A stretch of 12,251 nt of DNA, taken from positions 1-12,251 of the forward strand of contig JAFOXE010000248.1 of the NCBI GenBank assembly GCA_017425765.1, given 5' to 3'. A model generated the notes under the pieces. It saw only the letters and a list, made by a program, of their open reading frames with translations. It ran no database searches and was not told the origin of the DNA. This stretch comes from Paraprevotella sp. (GTDB lineage: Bacteria; Bacteroidota; Bacteroidia; Bacteroidales; Bacteroidaceae). Positions 5,809 through 12,251 of the stretch are shown here, piece by piece; within the stretch, counting starts at the first letter, position 1, and each line of letters begins with the position of its first letter. The position numbers were made by a program, and so were the translations under genes.

Positions 5809-6363
5809 ATGGACGAACAAATAAAACTTATAGCCGAGCGTTTGCGCGGACTTCGCGAGGCTCTTGAACTTTCAGAAGAAAGTATGGCTGTCGACTGTGG
5901 TTTGACCACAGAAGAATATCAAGCTATGGAAAGCGGCGAACACGACATCTCCGTAAGCAGCCTACAACAAATAGCACGTCATTGTAACATTCCATTGGAT
6001 GCACTTATGTTTGGCGAAGAGCCTAAGATGAGTTCTTACTTCTTGACTCGTGCCGGACACGGCACCAGCATCGAACGCACAAGAGCATACAAATACCAAT
6101 CACTTGCTGCCGGATTCCGCGACCGCAAAGCAGATCCATTCATTGTTACTGTGGAGCCAAAACCAGCCGATGTTCCCGTACATTTCAACACACACGCAGG
6201 TCAAGAGTTCAACATCGTACTTGAGGGTACATTGATGTTGAACATCAACGGAAAAGAACTTATACTTAACGAAGGCGACAGCATCTACTTCAACTCACAA
6301 CTACCTCACGGCATGAAGGCTATGGGTGGCAAATCTGTAAAGTTCCTTGCCATCATTATGTAA
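5809..6363 (+). CDS. XRE-family transcriptional regulator with C-terminal cupin sensor domain
   Basis: This is a 184-residue cytosolic regulator. Residues 7-66 form a lambda-repressor-type helix-turn-helix (RLRGLREALELSEESMA, then TTEEYQAMESGE, then SSLQQIARHCNIPLDAL). After a linker, a cupin_2 barrel covers about 108-183, with His125, Asn127, His129 and Glu133 near VLEG (137-140), then EGDSIYF (155-161) and Leu-Pro-His167-Gly. In metal cupins the first motif is His-x-His-x3-4-Glu; here the first His position is Asn127, so metal binding is possible but altered. Such proteins bind DNA as dimers and sense a small ligand in the barrel. The acyl-CoA synthetase gene starts 25 bases downstream, so the regulator probably controls its own operon in response to the acid, or a product, of that enzyme. 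This is inference from context. Confidence 0.88.
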   Translation: MDEQIKLIAERLRGLREALELSEESMAVDCGLTTEEYQAMESGEHDISVSSLQQIARHCNIPLDALMFGEEPKMSSYFLTRAGHGTSIERTRAYKYQSLAAGFRDRKADPFIVTVEPKPADVPVHFNTHAGQEFNIVLEGTLMLNINGKELILNEGDSIYFNSQLPHGMKAMGGKSVKFLAIIM

Positions 6364-6388
6364 TACGAAAGAGAAGAGAAAAACAAAT

Positions 6389-8044
6389 ATGGTAGAAAGA
6401 TTCCTAAAACAAACCACCTTCACCTCGCAACAAGATTTTCGCGAGAATCTAAAGATAAATGTGCCGGAAAACTTTAACTTTGGCTACGATGTGGTGGACG
6501 CTTGGGCTGCAGAACAGCCTGAAAAGAAGGCCTTGCTTTGGACCAACGATCAAGGGGTAGTACGCCAATACACCTTCGCCGACATGAAGGCAGAAACAGA
6601 CAAAACGGCTGCATACTTCCAAACATTGGGCATCGGACGTGGCGATATGGTAATCCTTATCCTTAAACGTCGTGTCGAGTTTTGGTTCAGCATTATCGCA
6701 CTACATAAGTTGGGCGCTACCGCCATCCCGGCAACCCACCTCCTTACTAAGAAGGATATCGTGTATCGTTGCAACGCTGCCGATATAAAGATGATTGTAT
6801 GTGCCGGCGACACCATCATCACCGACCACATCATAGAAGCTCTTCCCGAATCACCCACAGTAAAGCATGTTGTGAGCATAGGCCCTGTTGTTCCCGAAGG
6901 GTTCCACGACTTCCATGCAGAACGAGAACTCGCTCCGGATTTTGAAAAACCGACACATCCTAACGATAACAACGACATCTCATTGCTTTACTTCACCAGT
7001 GGAACCACCGGACAACCTAAGATGGTTGCACACGACTACACCTACCCATTGGGACATATAGTTACGGCTGCTTTTTGGCACAACCTGCACGAGAACAGTT
7101 TACACCTAACTATCGCGGACACAGGATGGGGAAAAGCTGCTTGGGGAAAGATATACGGACAATGGATTGCCGGCGCAAACCTTTTCGTATACGACCACGA
7201 GAAATTTACTCCGGCCGACATCTTGCAGAAAATACAAGAACACAAGGTTACCTCACTTTGTGCACCTCCTACCATCTTCCGTTTTCTTATCCACGAAGAC
7301 TTGACAAAATACGATCTTTCTTCGTTGGAGTACTGCACCATTGCAGGCGAAGCACTGAATCCGGCAGTATACGAAACATTCAAGCAACTCACGGGCATCC
7401 GACTCATGGAAGGCTTCGGTCAAACCGAAACCACCCTTACAGTAGGAACCATGCCATGGATGGAGCCGAAGCCAGGAAGCATGGGTTTGCCTAATCCGCA
7501 ATACGAAGTGGATTTGATTGACAACGACGGCCGCTCAGTTGAAGCCGGTGAACAAGGACAAATCGTAATTAGAACACACAACGGCAAACCATTGGGCTTG
7601 TTCAAGGAATACTATCGTGACGCAGAGCGTACACGCGAAGCTTGGTGCGACAACATATACTACACAGGCGATGTGGCATGGAAAGACGAAGACGGCTACT
7701 TGTGGTTCGTAGGACGTGCCGACGACGTAATCAAGAGTTCCGGCTACCGAATTGGTCCATTTGAAGTTGAAAGTGCCCTGATGACTCACCCCGCCGTAAT
7801 CGAGTGTGCCATTACCGGTGTTCCCGACGAAATCCGCGGACAAGTTGTAAAGGCCACCATCATCCTATCTAAAGAATACAAGGACAAAGCTGGTGACGAC
7901 TTGGTGAAGGAACTACAAAATCACGTAAAGAAAATCACTGCTCCTTATAACTACCCTCGCGTGATCGAGTTCGTCGATGAACTTCCGAAAACTATTTCCG
8001 GTAAGATTCGCCGCGTAGAAATCCGCAAGAATGATGCACAATAA
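6389..8044 (+). CDS. Medium-chain-type acyl-CoA synthetase (AMP-forming, ANL superfamily)
   Basis: This 551-residue cytosolic enzyme activates a carboxylic acid to acyl-AMP and then acyl-CoA. Motifs: the P-loop-like Tyr-Phe-Thr-Ser-Gly-Thr-Thr-Gly-Gln-Pro-Lys (201-211), the ACSM/MACS-like Asp244-Thr-Gly-Trp-Gly-Lys-Ala-Ala-Trp, Gly342-Phe-Gly-Gln-Thr-Glu, Tyr425-Thr-Gly-Asp, Gly442-Arg-Ala-Asp-Asp hinge with Lys-Ser-Ser-Gly-Tyr-Arg-Ile, and the catalytic Lys539 in Pro-Lys-Thr-Ile-Ser-Gly-Lys. That Lys is the usual acetylation target in this superfamily. Length is typical. The ATG at 6389 is chosen because it follows the regulator's stop by 25 bases and leads into the normal N terminus; an earlier in-frame ATG (6347) would overlap the regulator. 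Similarity to the medium-chain branch suggests saturated, branched or aromatic acids rather than acetate, but the substrate cannot be read by eye. A strong terminator follows. Confidence 0.9.
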   Translation: MVERFLKQTTFTSQQDFRENLKINVPENFNFGYDVVDAWAAEQPEKKALLWTNDQGVVRQYTFADMKAETDKTAAYFQTLGIGRGDMVILILKRRVEFWFSIIALHKLGATAIPATHLLTKKDIVYRCNAADIKMIVCAGDTIITDHIIEALPESPTVKHVVSIGPVVPEGFHDFHAERELAPDFEKPTHPNDNNDISLLYFTSGTTGQPKMVAHDYTYPLGHIVTAAFWHNLHENSLHLTIADTGWGKAAWGKIYGQWIAGANLFVYDHEKFTPADILQKIQEHKVTSLCAPPTIFRFLIHEDLTKYDLSSLEYCTIAGEALNPAVYETFKQLTGIRLMEGFGQTETTLTVGTMPWMEPKPGSMGLPNPQYEVDLIDNDGRSVEAGEQGQIVIRTHNGKPLGLFKEYYRDAERTREAWCDNIYYTGDVAWKDEDGYLWFVGRADDVIKSSGYRIGPFEVESALMTHPAVIECAITGVPDEIRGQVVKATIILSKEYKDKAGDDLVKELQNHVKKITAPYNYPRVIEFVDELPKTISGKIRRVEIRKNDAQ

Positions 8045-8138
8045 GTAGCCCCGGAATGAAGGCAAAGTTTGAATAACACCAAACCCAAAATTCTTTTAAG
8101 TCTACACTAAAAATAGCTAACAAGAACTTACAAACATA

Positions 8139-8181
8139 AATAGCCGATGGAATCAGAGTTTCCATCGGCTATTATTATTTT
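8139..8181 (+). terminator. Rho-independent terminator after the acyl-CoA synthetase
   Basis: A perfect 14-bp stem (8139-8152 with 8160-8173) and a 7-base loop are followed by the T-rich ATTATTTT (8174-8181). It lies about 95 bases past the stop. A further copy of TGCACACC sits just beyond it (8183-8190). Confidence 0.85.
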
Positions 8182-8250
8182 CTGCACACCCACATCTTAT
8201 TTTTGATAAACGCGCACAATACTACGCTAAAATCGGCATTTATTACCCCT

Positions 8251-8258
8251 TTTCTTTG
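8251..8258 (+). promoter_or_regulatory. Imperfect -7 promoter box for the GH51 gene
   Basis: TTTCTTTG followed by CACC differs from TAnnTTTG at one position (T for A). The predicted leader to the ATG at 8339 is about 75 bases, AT-rich and without an evident Shine-Dalgarno. No spaced TTG was found upstream. The weak box would fit a gene needing an activator. Confidence 0.4.
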
Positions 8259-8338
8259 CACCATTAAGGGATAATACCTAAATTTACCCACAATAATATC
8301 AAGAAATAATATATAAGAAACCAATAAAACTATTTATC

Positions 8339-10333
8339 ATGAAAATCAAAAAGTTCCTTTTAGGAGCCGGTTTGTGTGCTTTCACTATGGCATCTCTTGC
8401 ACAAGACAACACCGTGACCGTGCAAACTAAAAAGCTTGGCGCCCCCATACAGCCTACAATGTATGGTGTTTTCTTCGAAGACATCAACTTCGGAGCCGAT
8501 GGTGGTCTTTATGCAGAGCTCATCAAAAATCGATCGTTTGAATTCCGTCCCGACCATTTTATGGGATGGGAAATGTTTGGTAACATCACTCTGAAAAACG
8601 ATGGACCATTTGATAAGAACCCCCACTATGTGCGCATGGCCAGCGCCGGACATAACGACAAATGGACAGGTATACAGAATGAAGGTTTCTTTGGCATCGG
8701 CTTGAAAAAAGATGCAGAATATCGCTTTTCTGTTTGGGCGCGTGTACCCGAAGGCAATCCCATGAACCTCCTCATTCAATTCATCGATCAAAACACAAAC
8801 GAGGAGCGCCAGCAGTTTATGGACTACTATTTACAAATCGACTCAAAGGAATGGAAGAAGTATGAAGTGATCCTGAAGTCGCCACGTACACTTGCAAAGG
8901 CAAATCTTCGCATTTTCATGATGGATAAAGACAGAAGAAATGCTGGTTCCGGCATCATCGACGTAGAGCACGTATCGCTTTTCCCCGTAGACACCTGGAA
9001 TGGTCATAAGAACGGTATGCGTAAAGACCTTGCTCAAGCTCTATACGACATGCAGCCGGGTGTATTCCGTTTCCCCGGTGGTTGCATCGTAGAAGGAGCG
9101 GACTTGGCAACACGCTACCAATGGAAGCATACAGTGGGCCCAGTTGAGAATCGTCCATTGAACAACAACCGATGGGAGTCCACATTCAATTATCGTTACT
9201 TCCCCGATTACTTCCAAAGCTATGGACTTGGTTTCTACGAATATTTCTTGCTTTCGGAGGAGATTGGAGCCGAACCACTTCCTGTTCTAAACGTAGGTAT
9301 GGCCTGCCAGTATCAGAATTGGAATAACGAGAAAGCTCATGCCACATGTACACAAGAAGGACTTCAACCCTACATTGACGATTGCCTTGACCTAATTGAA
9401 TTTGCCAACGGCAGCGTCGACACAAAATGGGGAAAAGTACGTGCTGAGATGGGACACCCAGCACCTTTCAATATGAAATACCTTGCTATCGGCAATGAGC
9501 AATGGGGAGAATTCTACTTTGAGCGCTTGAAATTATTTGTTGAAGTTATGCGTGAAAAACATCCGGAGATTCTCATCATCGGAACCTCCGGTCCTGATTC
9601 CGAAGGTCACAACTTCGACATCGGATGGGCTGCCATGAAGGAACAAAAAGCAGATTTGGTGGACGAACATTTCTATCGTCCCATAGATTGGTTTAAGAAT
9701 AGCATGAACCGCTACGATGATTACGACCGTACAGGACCTAAGGTTTTTGCGGGAGAATATGCCTGTCACGACCGTGGCAAGAAGTGGAATCATGCCGGAG
9801 CCTCTATTTACGAAGCAGCCTTTATGACCACCATTGAGCGCAACGCCGACATCGTACATATGGCTACGTATGCACCTTTGTTTGCCCATGTTGAAGGATG
9901 GCAATGGCGTCCGGACCTTATTTGGTTTGACAATCTTCGCAGCGTAAAGACAGTAAGTTATTATGTGCAACAAATGTACGCCAAAAACAAGGGAACTCAC
10001 GTTCTTGCTACCACTTTATCAAACCCAACTCCAAAGGGTGAGGATGGTGTGTTTGCTAGTGCGGTGTGGGATGCCGACACTCAAGAATACGTTGTAAAAG
10101 TAATCAACACTACGGCTCAAGCCAAGACCGTTGCCATTAAGTTGGAAGGTGTTAAGAAAATCGCCAGCGCTGTGAAGAGCATCACGTTGAATTGTAGTGA
10201 CTATGATTTAGAGAACACTGTGGACAACCCAAACGCAATTCTTCCGCAAGAAAATTGTTTCAACATGGAAGGCACTACACTCAATACATCTATAGCCGGA
10301 AAGAACTTCGTGGTATATAGAATAAAGAAATAA
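8339..10333 (+). CDS. Secreted GH51 alpha-L-arabinofuranosidase
   Basis: This 664-residue exported glycoside hydrolase of family 51 (clan GH-A, retaining) releases terminal alpha-L-arabinofuranose from arabinan, arabinoxylan or similar side chains. Residues 1-21 are a signal peptide ending Ser-Leu-Ala before Gln22. The N-terminal strand starts the barrel (GVFFEDINFGADGGLYAELI, 43-62) and a CBM4-like beta-sandwich appears inserted at about 70-218. The barrel resumes with FRFPGG (243-248), the acid/base Glu387 in Gly-Asn-Glu-Gln-Trp, and the nucleophile Glu473 in Ala-Gly-Glu-Tyr-Ala. A C-terminal beta-domain (about 550-663) matches Alpha-L-AF_C. Length suits the larger Bacteroidales GH51 type. 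The gene is alone on its transcript; no SusC/SusD, other arabinan enzyme or regulator is adjacent. The mature protein is probably periplasmic; no lipobox is seen. Activity on other beta-glycans, reported for some GH51 enzymes, cannot be excluded. Confidence 0.93.
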   Translation: MKIKKFLLGAGLCAFTMASLAQDNTVTVQTKKLGAPIQPTMYGVFFEDINFGADGGLYAELIKNRSFEFRPDHFMGWEMFGNITLKNDGPFDKNPHYVRMASAGHNDKWTGIQNEGFFGIGLKKDAEYRFSVWARVPEGNPMNLLIQFIDQNTNEERQQFMDYYLQIDSKEWKKYEVILKSPRTLAKANLRIFMMDKDRRNAGSGIIDVEHVSLFPVDTWNGHKNGMRKDLAQALYDMQPGVFRFPGGCIVEGADLATRYQWKHTVGPVENRPLNNNRWESTFNYRYFPDYFQSYGLGFYEYFLLSEEIGAEPLPVLNVGMACQYQNWNNEKAHATCTQEGLQPYIDDCLDLIEFANGSVDTKWGKVRAEMGHPAPFNMKYLAIGNEQWGEFYFERLKLFVEVMREKHPEILIIGTSGPDSEGHNFDIGWAAMKEQKADLVDEHFYRPIDWFKNSMNRYDDYDRTGPKVFAGEYACHDRGKKWNHAGASIYEAAFMTTIERNADIVHMATYAPLFAHVEGWQWRPDLIWFDNLRSVKTVSYYVQQMYAKNKGTHVLATTLSNPTPKGEDGVFASAVWDADTQEYVVKVINTTAQAKTVAIKLEGVKKIASAVKSITLNCSDYDLENTVDNPNAILPQENCFNMEGTTLNTSIAGKNFVVYRIKK

Positions 10334-10345
10334 GACCTTATATTT

Positions 10346-10379
10346 AGATTGAGTCGGATGTCCGGCTCAATCTTTTTTT
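10346..10379 (+). terminator. Rho-independent terminator after the GH51 gene
   Basis: A 12-bp stem (10346-10357 with 10362-10373) with one G-U pair and a tight ATGT loop is followed by T through 10379. It begins 12 bases after the stop codon. Confidence 0.88.
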
Positions 10380-10395
10380 AGACAAATACAAATAT

Positions 10396-10454
10396 AAATC
10401 CCGAACTTCGAACACGTACCCCATCATAAGGGGACAAAACGAAGTTCGGGATTT
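10396..10454. terminator. Two-way hairpin between the convergent GH51 and sulfatase genes
   Basis: A perfect 15-bp stem (10396-10410 with 10440-10454) encloses a 29-base segment with its own CCCC (10419-10422)/GGGG (10430-10433) stem. Both flanks are T-rich in their own reading direction: TATATTTTTT after it on plus, TATATTTGTATTTG after it on minus. It therefore serves as the likely terminator of the minus-strand sulfatase and as a backup for GH51. Confidence 0.75.
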
Positions 10455-10540
10455 TATATTTTTTAGTCTTACTAAATCCTTTGTAATCACGAGGTTTTAT
10501 TACATTCTCCAAACCAATTACAAAGTTGCTCAAAACGTTT

Positions 10541-12058
10541 TTATTGTGGCAAAGTCACATGAAAATGCGGACTTTCACGATGTTCCTTACGGATAATTGC
10601 TTTCAACTCTTCAACCACTTCCGGATGTTGCGCTGCGATATCGGTATCCTCGTGCAAATCTGTTGCCAAATTATATAAATGGCAAACACCACCTTTAACG
10701 ATTAACTTCCAATCGTCTTTACGCACGGCTATTTGGTTTGTTTCATTGAATTCCCAATATAAGAATTCGTGTTTCTTTTGACGTTTATTCTTTCCCAACA
10801 AGGTATTCTTGAAAGAAATACCATCAAAACAATCATTCTCTTTATTCGGATTCAAATAAGCCTCCGGAAACGATTTGTCGCCTGCAAGGTCGCAAAGTGT
10901 TGGCATCACGTCCCAGAAAGCGATGGGCAAATCATTGACAGTTCCGGCTTTTACCTTGCCCGGCCAACGTACAATAAACGGTACACGTATACCTCCCTCG
11001 TGGGTCTGACGTTTCAAACCACGAAGCAGTCCATCGCGATTGAAGAACGCAGGGTCGGCGCCACCCTCTTGATGAGGGCCATTGTCGGACGAGAATATCA
11101 CAATTGTATTTTCATCCAATCCTTTCTCTTTCAACTTCGCAAAAATATCGCCCATATAAGCATCCAGACGGGTAATCATACCGGCAAACTGCGCATGAGT
11201 ATGTGCTATGGCATTATAACGTGAATAGGGGTCACCGCCATAAGTTTTATCTTCTACAAACTTTTTCTTATACTCTTGTAGAATGCTGTCATCGGGTTGT
11301 ACCAACTCGGCATGTGGCAGAGTGTAGGTAAGCAAGCCATAAAACGGAGTTTCTCCGTCCTGCTTGTCCAGCCACTCCATTGCCTCTTGATGAATCAAGT
11401 CGGCCGTATATTGCGGACGATTCAGATAATCCGCTCCACTCATAGCATACTTAATGTTCTCCTCCAACACTACGCGTATGGTAGCCGTATCTCCCTTAGA
11501 ACGAGAAAAACGATTCATGAAGTTGGGATAATATTGATGAGCGATGAATTGACATATATATCCATAATACTCATCTACTCCACGCTTGTCCGGTGTGCTA
11601 ATAGAGCCCTCGTATCCACCGGCCCATTTACCAAACTGTGCCGTATTGTAGCCGTTTCGTTTCATTATCTCAGGCAGAACTACATGTGCCGTATCGAGTG
11701 GGTGCTGCCCACTCACAGCAAAGTCTGTATGAACACCATACTGCACTGTACCTTGTCTATACTCCTTGTTTCCACGGATTTCACAATGTCCGGTGTGCTG
11801 CCCGGTCATTAGGGCAGCACGCGAGGGTGCACTCACCGGACTTCCTGAATAAGCTTGCGTGAAACGCATTCCCTCACGAGCCATATTATCAAGATGCGGC
11901 GTACGAATCATTTTCTGGCCGTAACAGCCTAAATCGCCGTAGCCCATGTCGTCACAAAGAACAAACAAAACATTCGGTTTTTTCGGCTTGCACAAGGCAT
12001 TTGTAGCTACAGGCATCAACATAGCCCCACCAAGCATCATAATGGATTTTGTTTTCAT
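10541..12058 (-). CDS. Exported S-type sulfatase (family S1 arylsulfatase-like)
   Basis: This 505-residue alkaline-phosphatase-superfamily sulfatase hydrolyses a sulfate ester, probably on a sulfated glycan outside the cytoplasm. An N-terminal signal peptide ends near Ala21. The active-site signature is Ser76-Ala-Pro-Ser79-Arg80 followed by AALMTG. Position 76 is Ser, so the formylglycine must be made by an anaerobic radical-SAM maturase (anSME), not by the Cys-specific system. Metal ligands visible are Asp36-Asp37 and Asp325-Asn326; further motifs are Gly143-Lys144-Trp, Leu-Pro-His249 and Glu354-Gly-Gly. The common Gly-Lys-Trp-His motif reads Gly-Lys-Trp-Ala here. The segment Gly166-Tyr-Ile-Cys-Gln with Ala173-His-Gln-Tyr-Tyr-Pro is reminiscent of galactose- or hexosamine-sulfatase subfamilies, from memory only. 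No maturase, SusC/SusD or other glycan gene is adjacent. The start follows a -7 box. A phosphodiesterase role is unlikely given the intact signature. Confidence 0.9.
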   Translation of the reverse strand: MKTKSIMMLGGAMLMPVATNALCKPKKPNVLFVLCDDMGYGDLGCYGQKMIRTPHLDNMAREGMRFTQAYSGSPVSAPSRAALMTGQHTGHCEIRGNKEYRQGTVQYGVHTDFAVSGQHPLDTAHVVLPEIMKRNGYNTAQFGKWAGGYEGSISTPDKRGVDEYYGYICQFIAHQYYPNFMNRFSRSKGDTATIRVVLEENIKYAMSGADYLNRPQYTADLIHQEAMEWLDKQDGETPFYGLLTYTLPHAELVQPDDSILQEYKKKFVEDKTYGGDPYSRYNAIAHTHAQFAGMITRLDAYMGDIFAKLKEKGLDENTIVIFSSDNGPHQEGGADPAFFNRDGLLRGLKRQTHEGGIRVPFIVRWPGKVKAGTVNDLPIAFWDVMPTLCDLAGDKSFPEAYLNPNKENDCFDGISFKNTLLGKNKRQKKHEFLYWEFNETNQIAVRKDDWKLIVKGGVCHLYNLATDLHEDTDIAAQHPEVVEELKAIIRKEHRESPHFHVTLPQ

Positions 12059-12123
12059 GTTATCTTGTTTTTAAGATGATTAGATTCGAGAACTTATTTC
12101 ACTTCAGTTCCCTCATACCGCAA

Positions 12124-12131
12124 CAAAGTTA
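12124..12131 (-). promoter_or_regulatory. -7 promoter box for the sulfatase gene
   Basis: The minus strand reads TAACTTTG, an exact TAnnTTTG match, with TTTG (12147-12150) 15 bases upstream as a closely spaced -33 candidate. The leader to the ATG at 12058 is about 60 bases and has no clear Shine-Dalgarno. Confidence 0.55.
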
Positions 12132-12251
12132 CAATATTTATTGAAACAAAGTACTCTTATACACCCTTGTTTCTTATGTAATTAAACCTTCATCCACTAT
12201 TATATGCCGGCAATCCTTCCCTAACACCTCCACACCCCCACACACGAAGGC

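Noticed and set aside
11297..11812. A 171-codon open frame on the plus strand opposite the sulfatase gene
   Set aside because: It is antisense to a well-supported sulfatase, has no domain-like sequence, promoter box or ribosome site, and is best explained as a shadow frame.
8339..12058. A polysaccharide utilisation locus
   Set aside because: No SusC, SusD, hybrid two-component or ECF/anti-sigma genes are in the window, and the two enzymes are convergent with separate terminators.
12132..12251. C-rich and A-rich tail at the window end considered as a regulatory or terminator region
   Set aside because: No stem longer than the GCCGGC palindrome and no recognisable coding sequence; the window ends before it can be interpreted.

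Overview
The window looks like a chromosomal segment of a gut-type member of the Bacteroidales (Bacteroides, Phocaeicola or Prevotella-like). Three observations support this. Several gene starts are preceded by the Bacteroidota -7 promoter box (TAnnTTTG). Shine-Dalgarno sequences are mostly weak or absent. The gene set (choloylglycine-hydrolase-family protein, S-type sulfatase, secreted GH51 arabinofuranosidase, XRE-cupin regulator plus acyl-CoA synthetase) is typical of intestinal Bacteroidales. The genus cannot be fixed by eye. I see no rRNA, tRNA, IS element, CRISPR array, phage gene or SusC/SusD pair.

Layout. 1-587: the 3' end of a thioredoxin gene, a small very acidic protein in the same operon, and a strong terminator. 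657-1910 (minus): a Cu/Zn-type SO_0444-family efflux permease with a His/Cys-rich linker and a fused C-terminal heavy-metal-associated domain; its promoter box lies inside an inverted repeat. 2084-3148 (minus): an exported choloylglycine-hydrolase-family (Ntn) amidase. 3641-5479 (plus): an SLC13-type anion permease with two RCK_C domains. 5809-8044 (plus): a two-gene operon of an XRE-cupin regulator and a medium-chain-type acyl-CoA synthetase, with a foldable leader. 8339-10333 (plus): a secreted GH51 alpha-L-arabinofuranosidase. 10541-12058 (minus): an exported S-type sulfatase, convergent with the GH51 gene and separated from it by two terminators.

How the genes relate. Only thioredoxin/acidic protein and regulator/ligase look like shared transcripts. 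The others are single-gene units with their own promoter boxes and terminators. The GH51 enzyme and the sulfatase both fit extracytoplasmic glycan breakdown, but nothing shows they act on one glycan, and there is no polysaccharide-utilisation locus around them. The amidase, the permeases and the ligase could deal with host- or diet-derived conjugates, anions and acids, but that is only a theme.

I do not see a clear new multi-gene system. The points most worth checking are the EF-hand-like loop in the small acidic protein, the Phe in place of the usual Asn/Tyr in the amidase active site, the inverted repeat over the metal exporter promoter, the leader structure of the regulator/ligase operon, and short sequence words shared by several intergenic regions.
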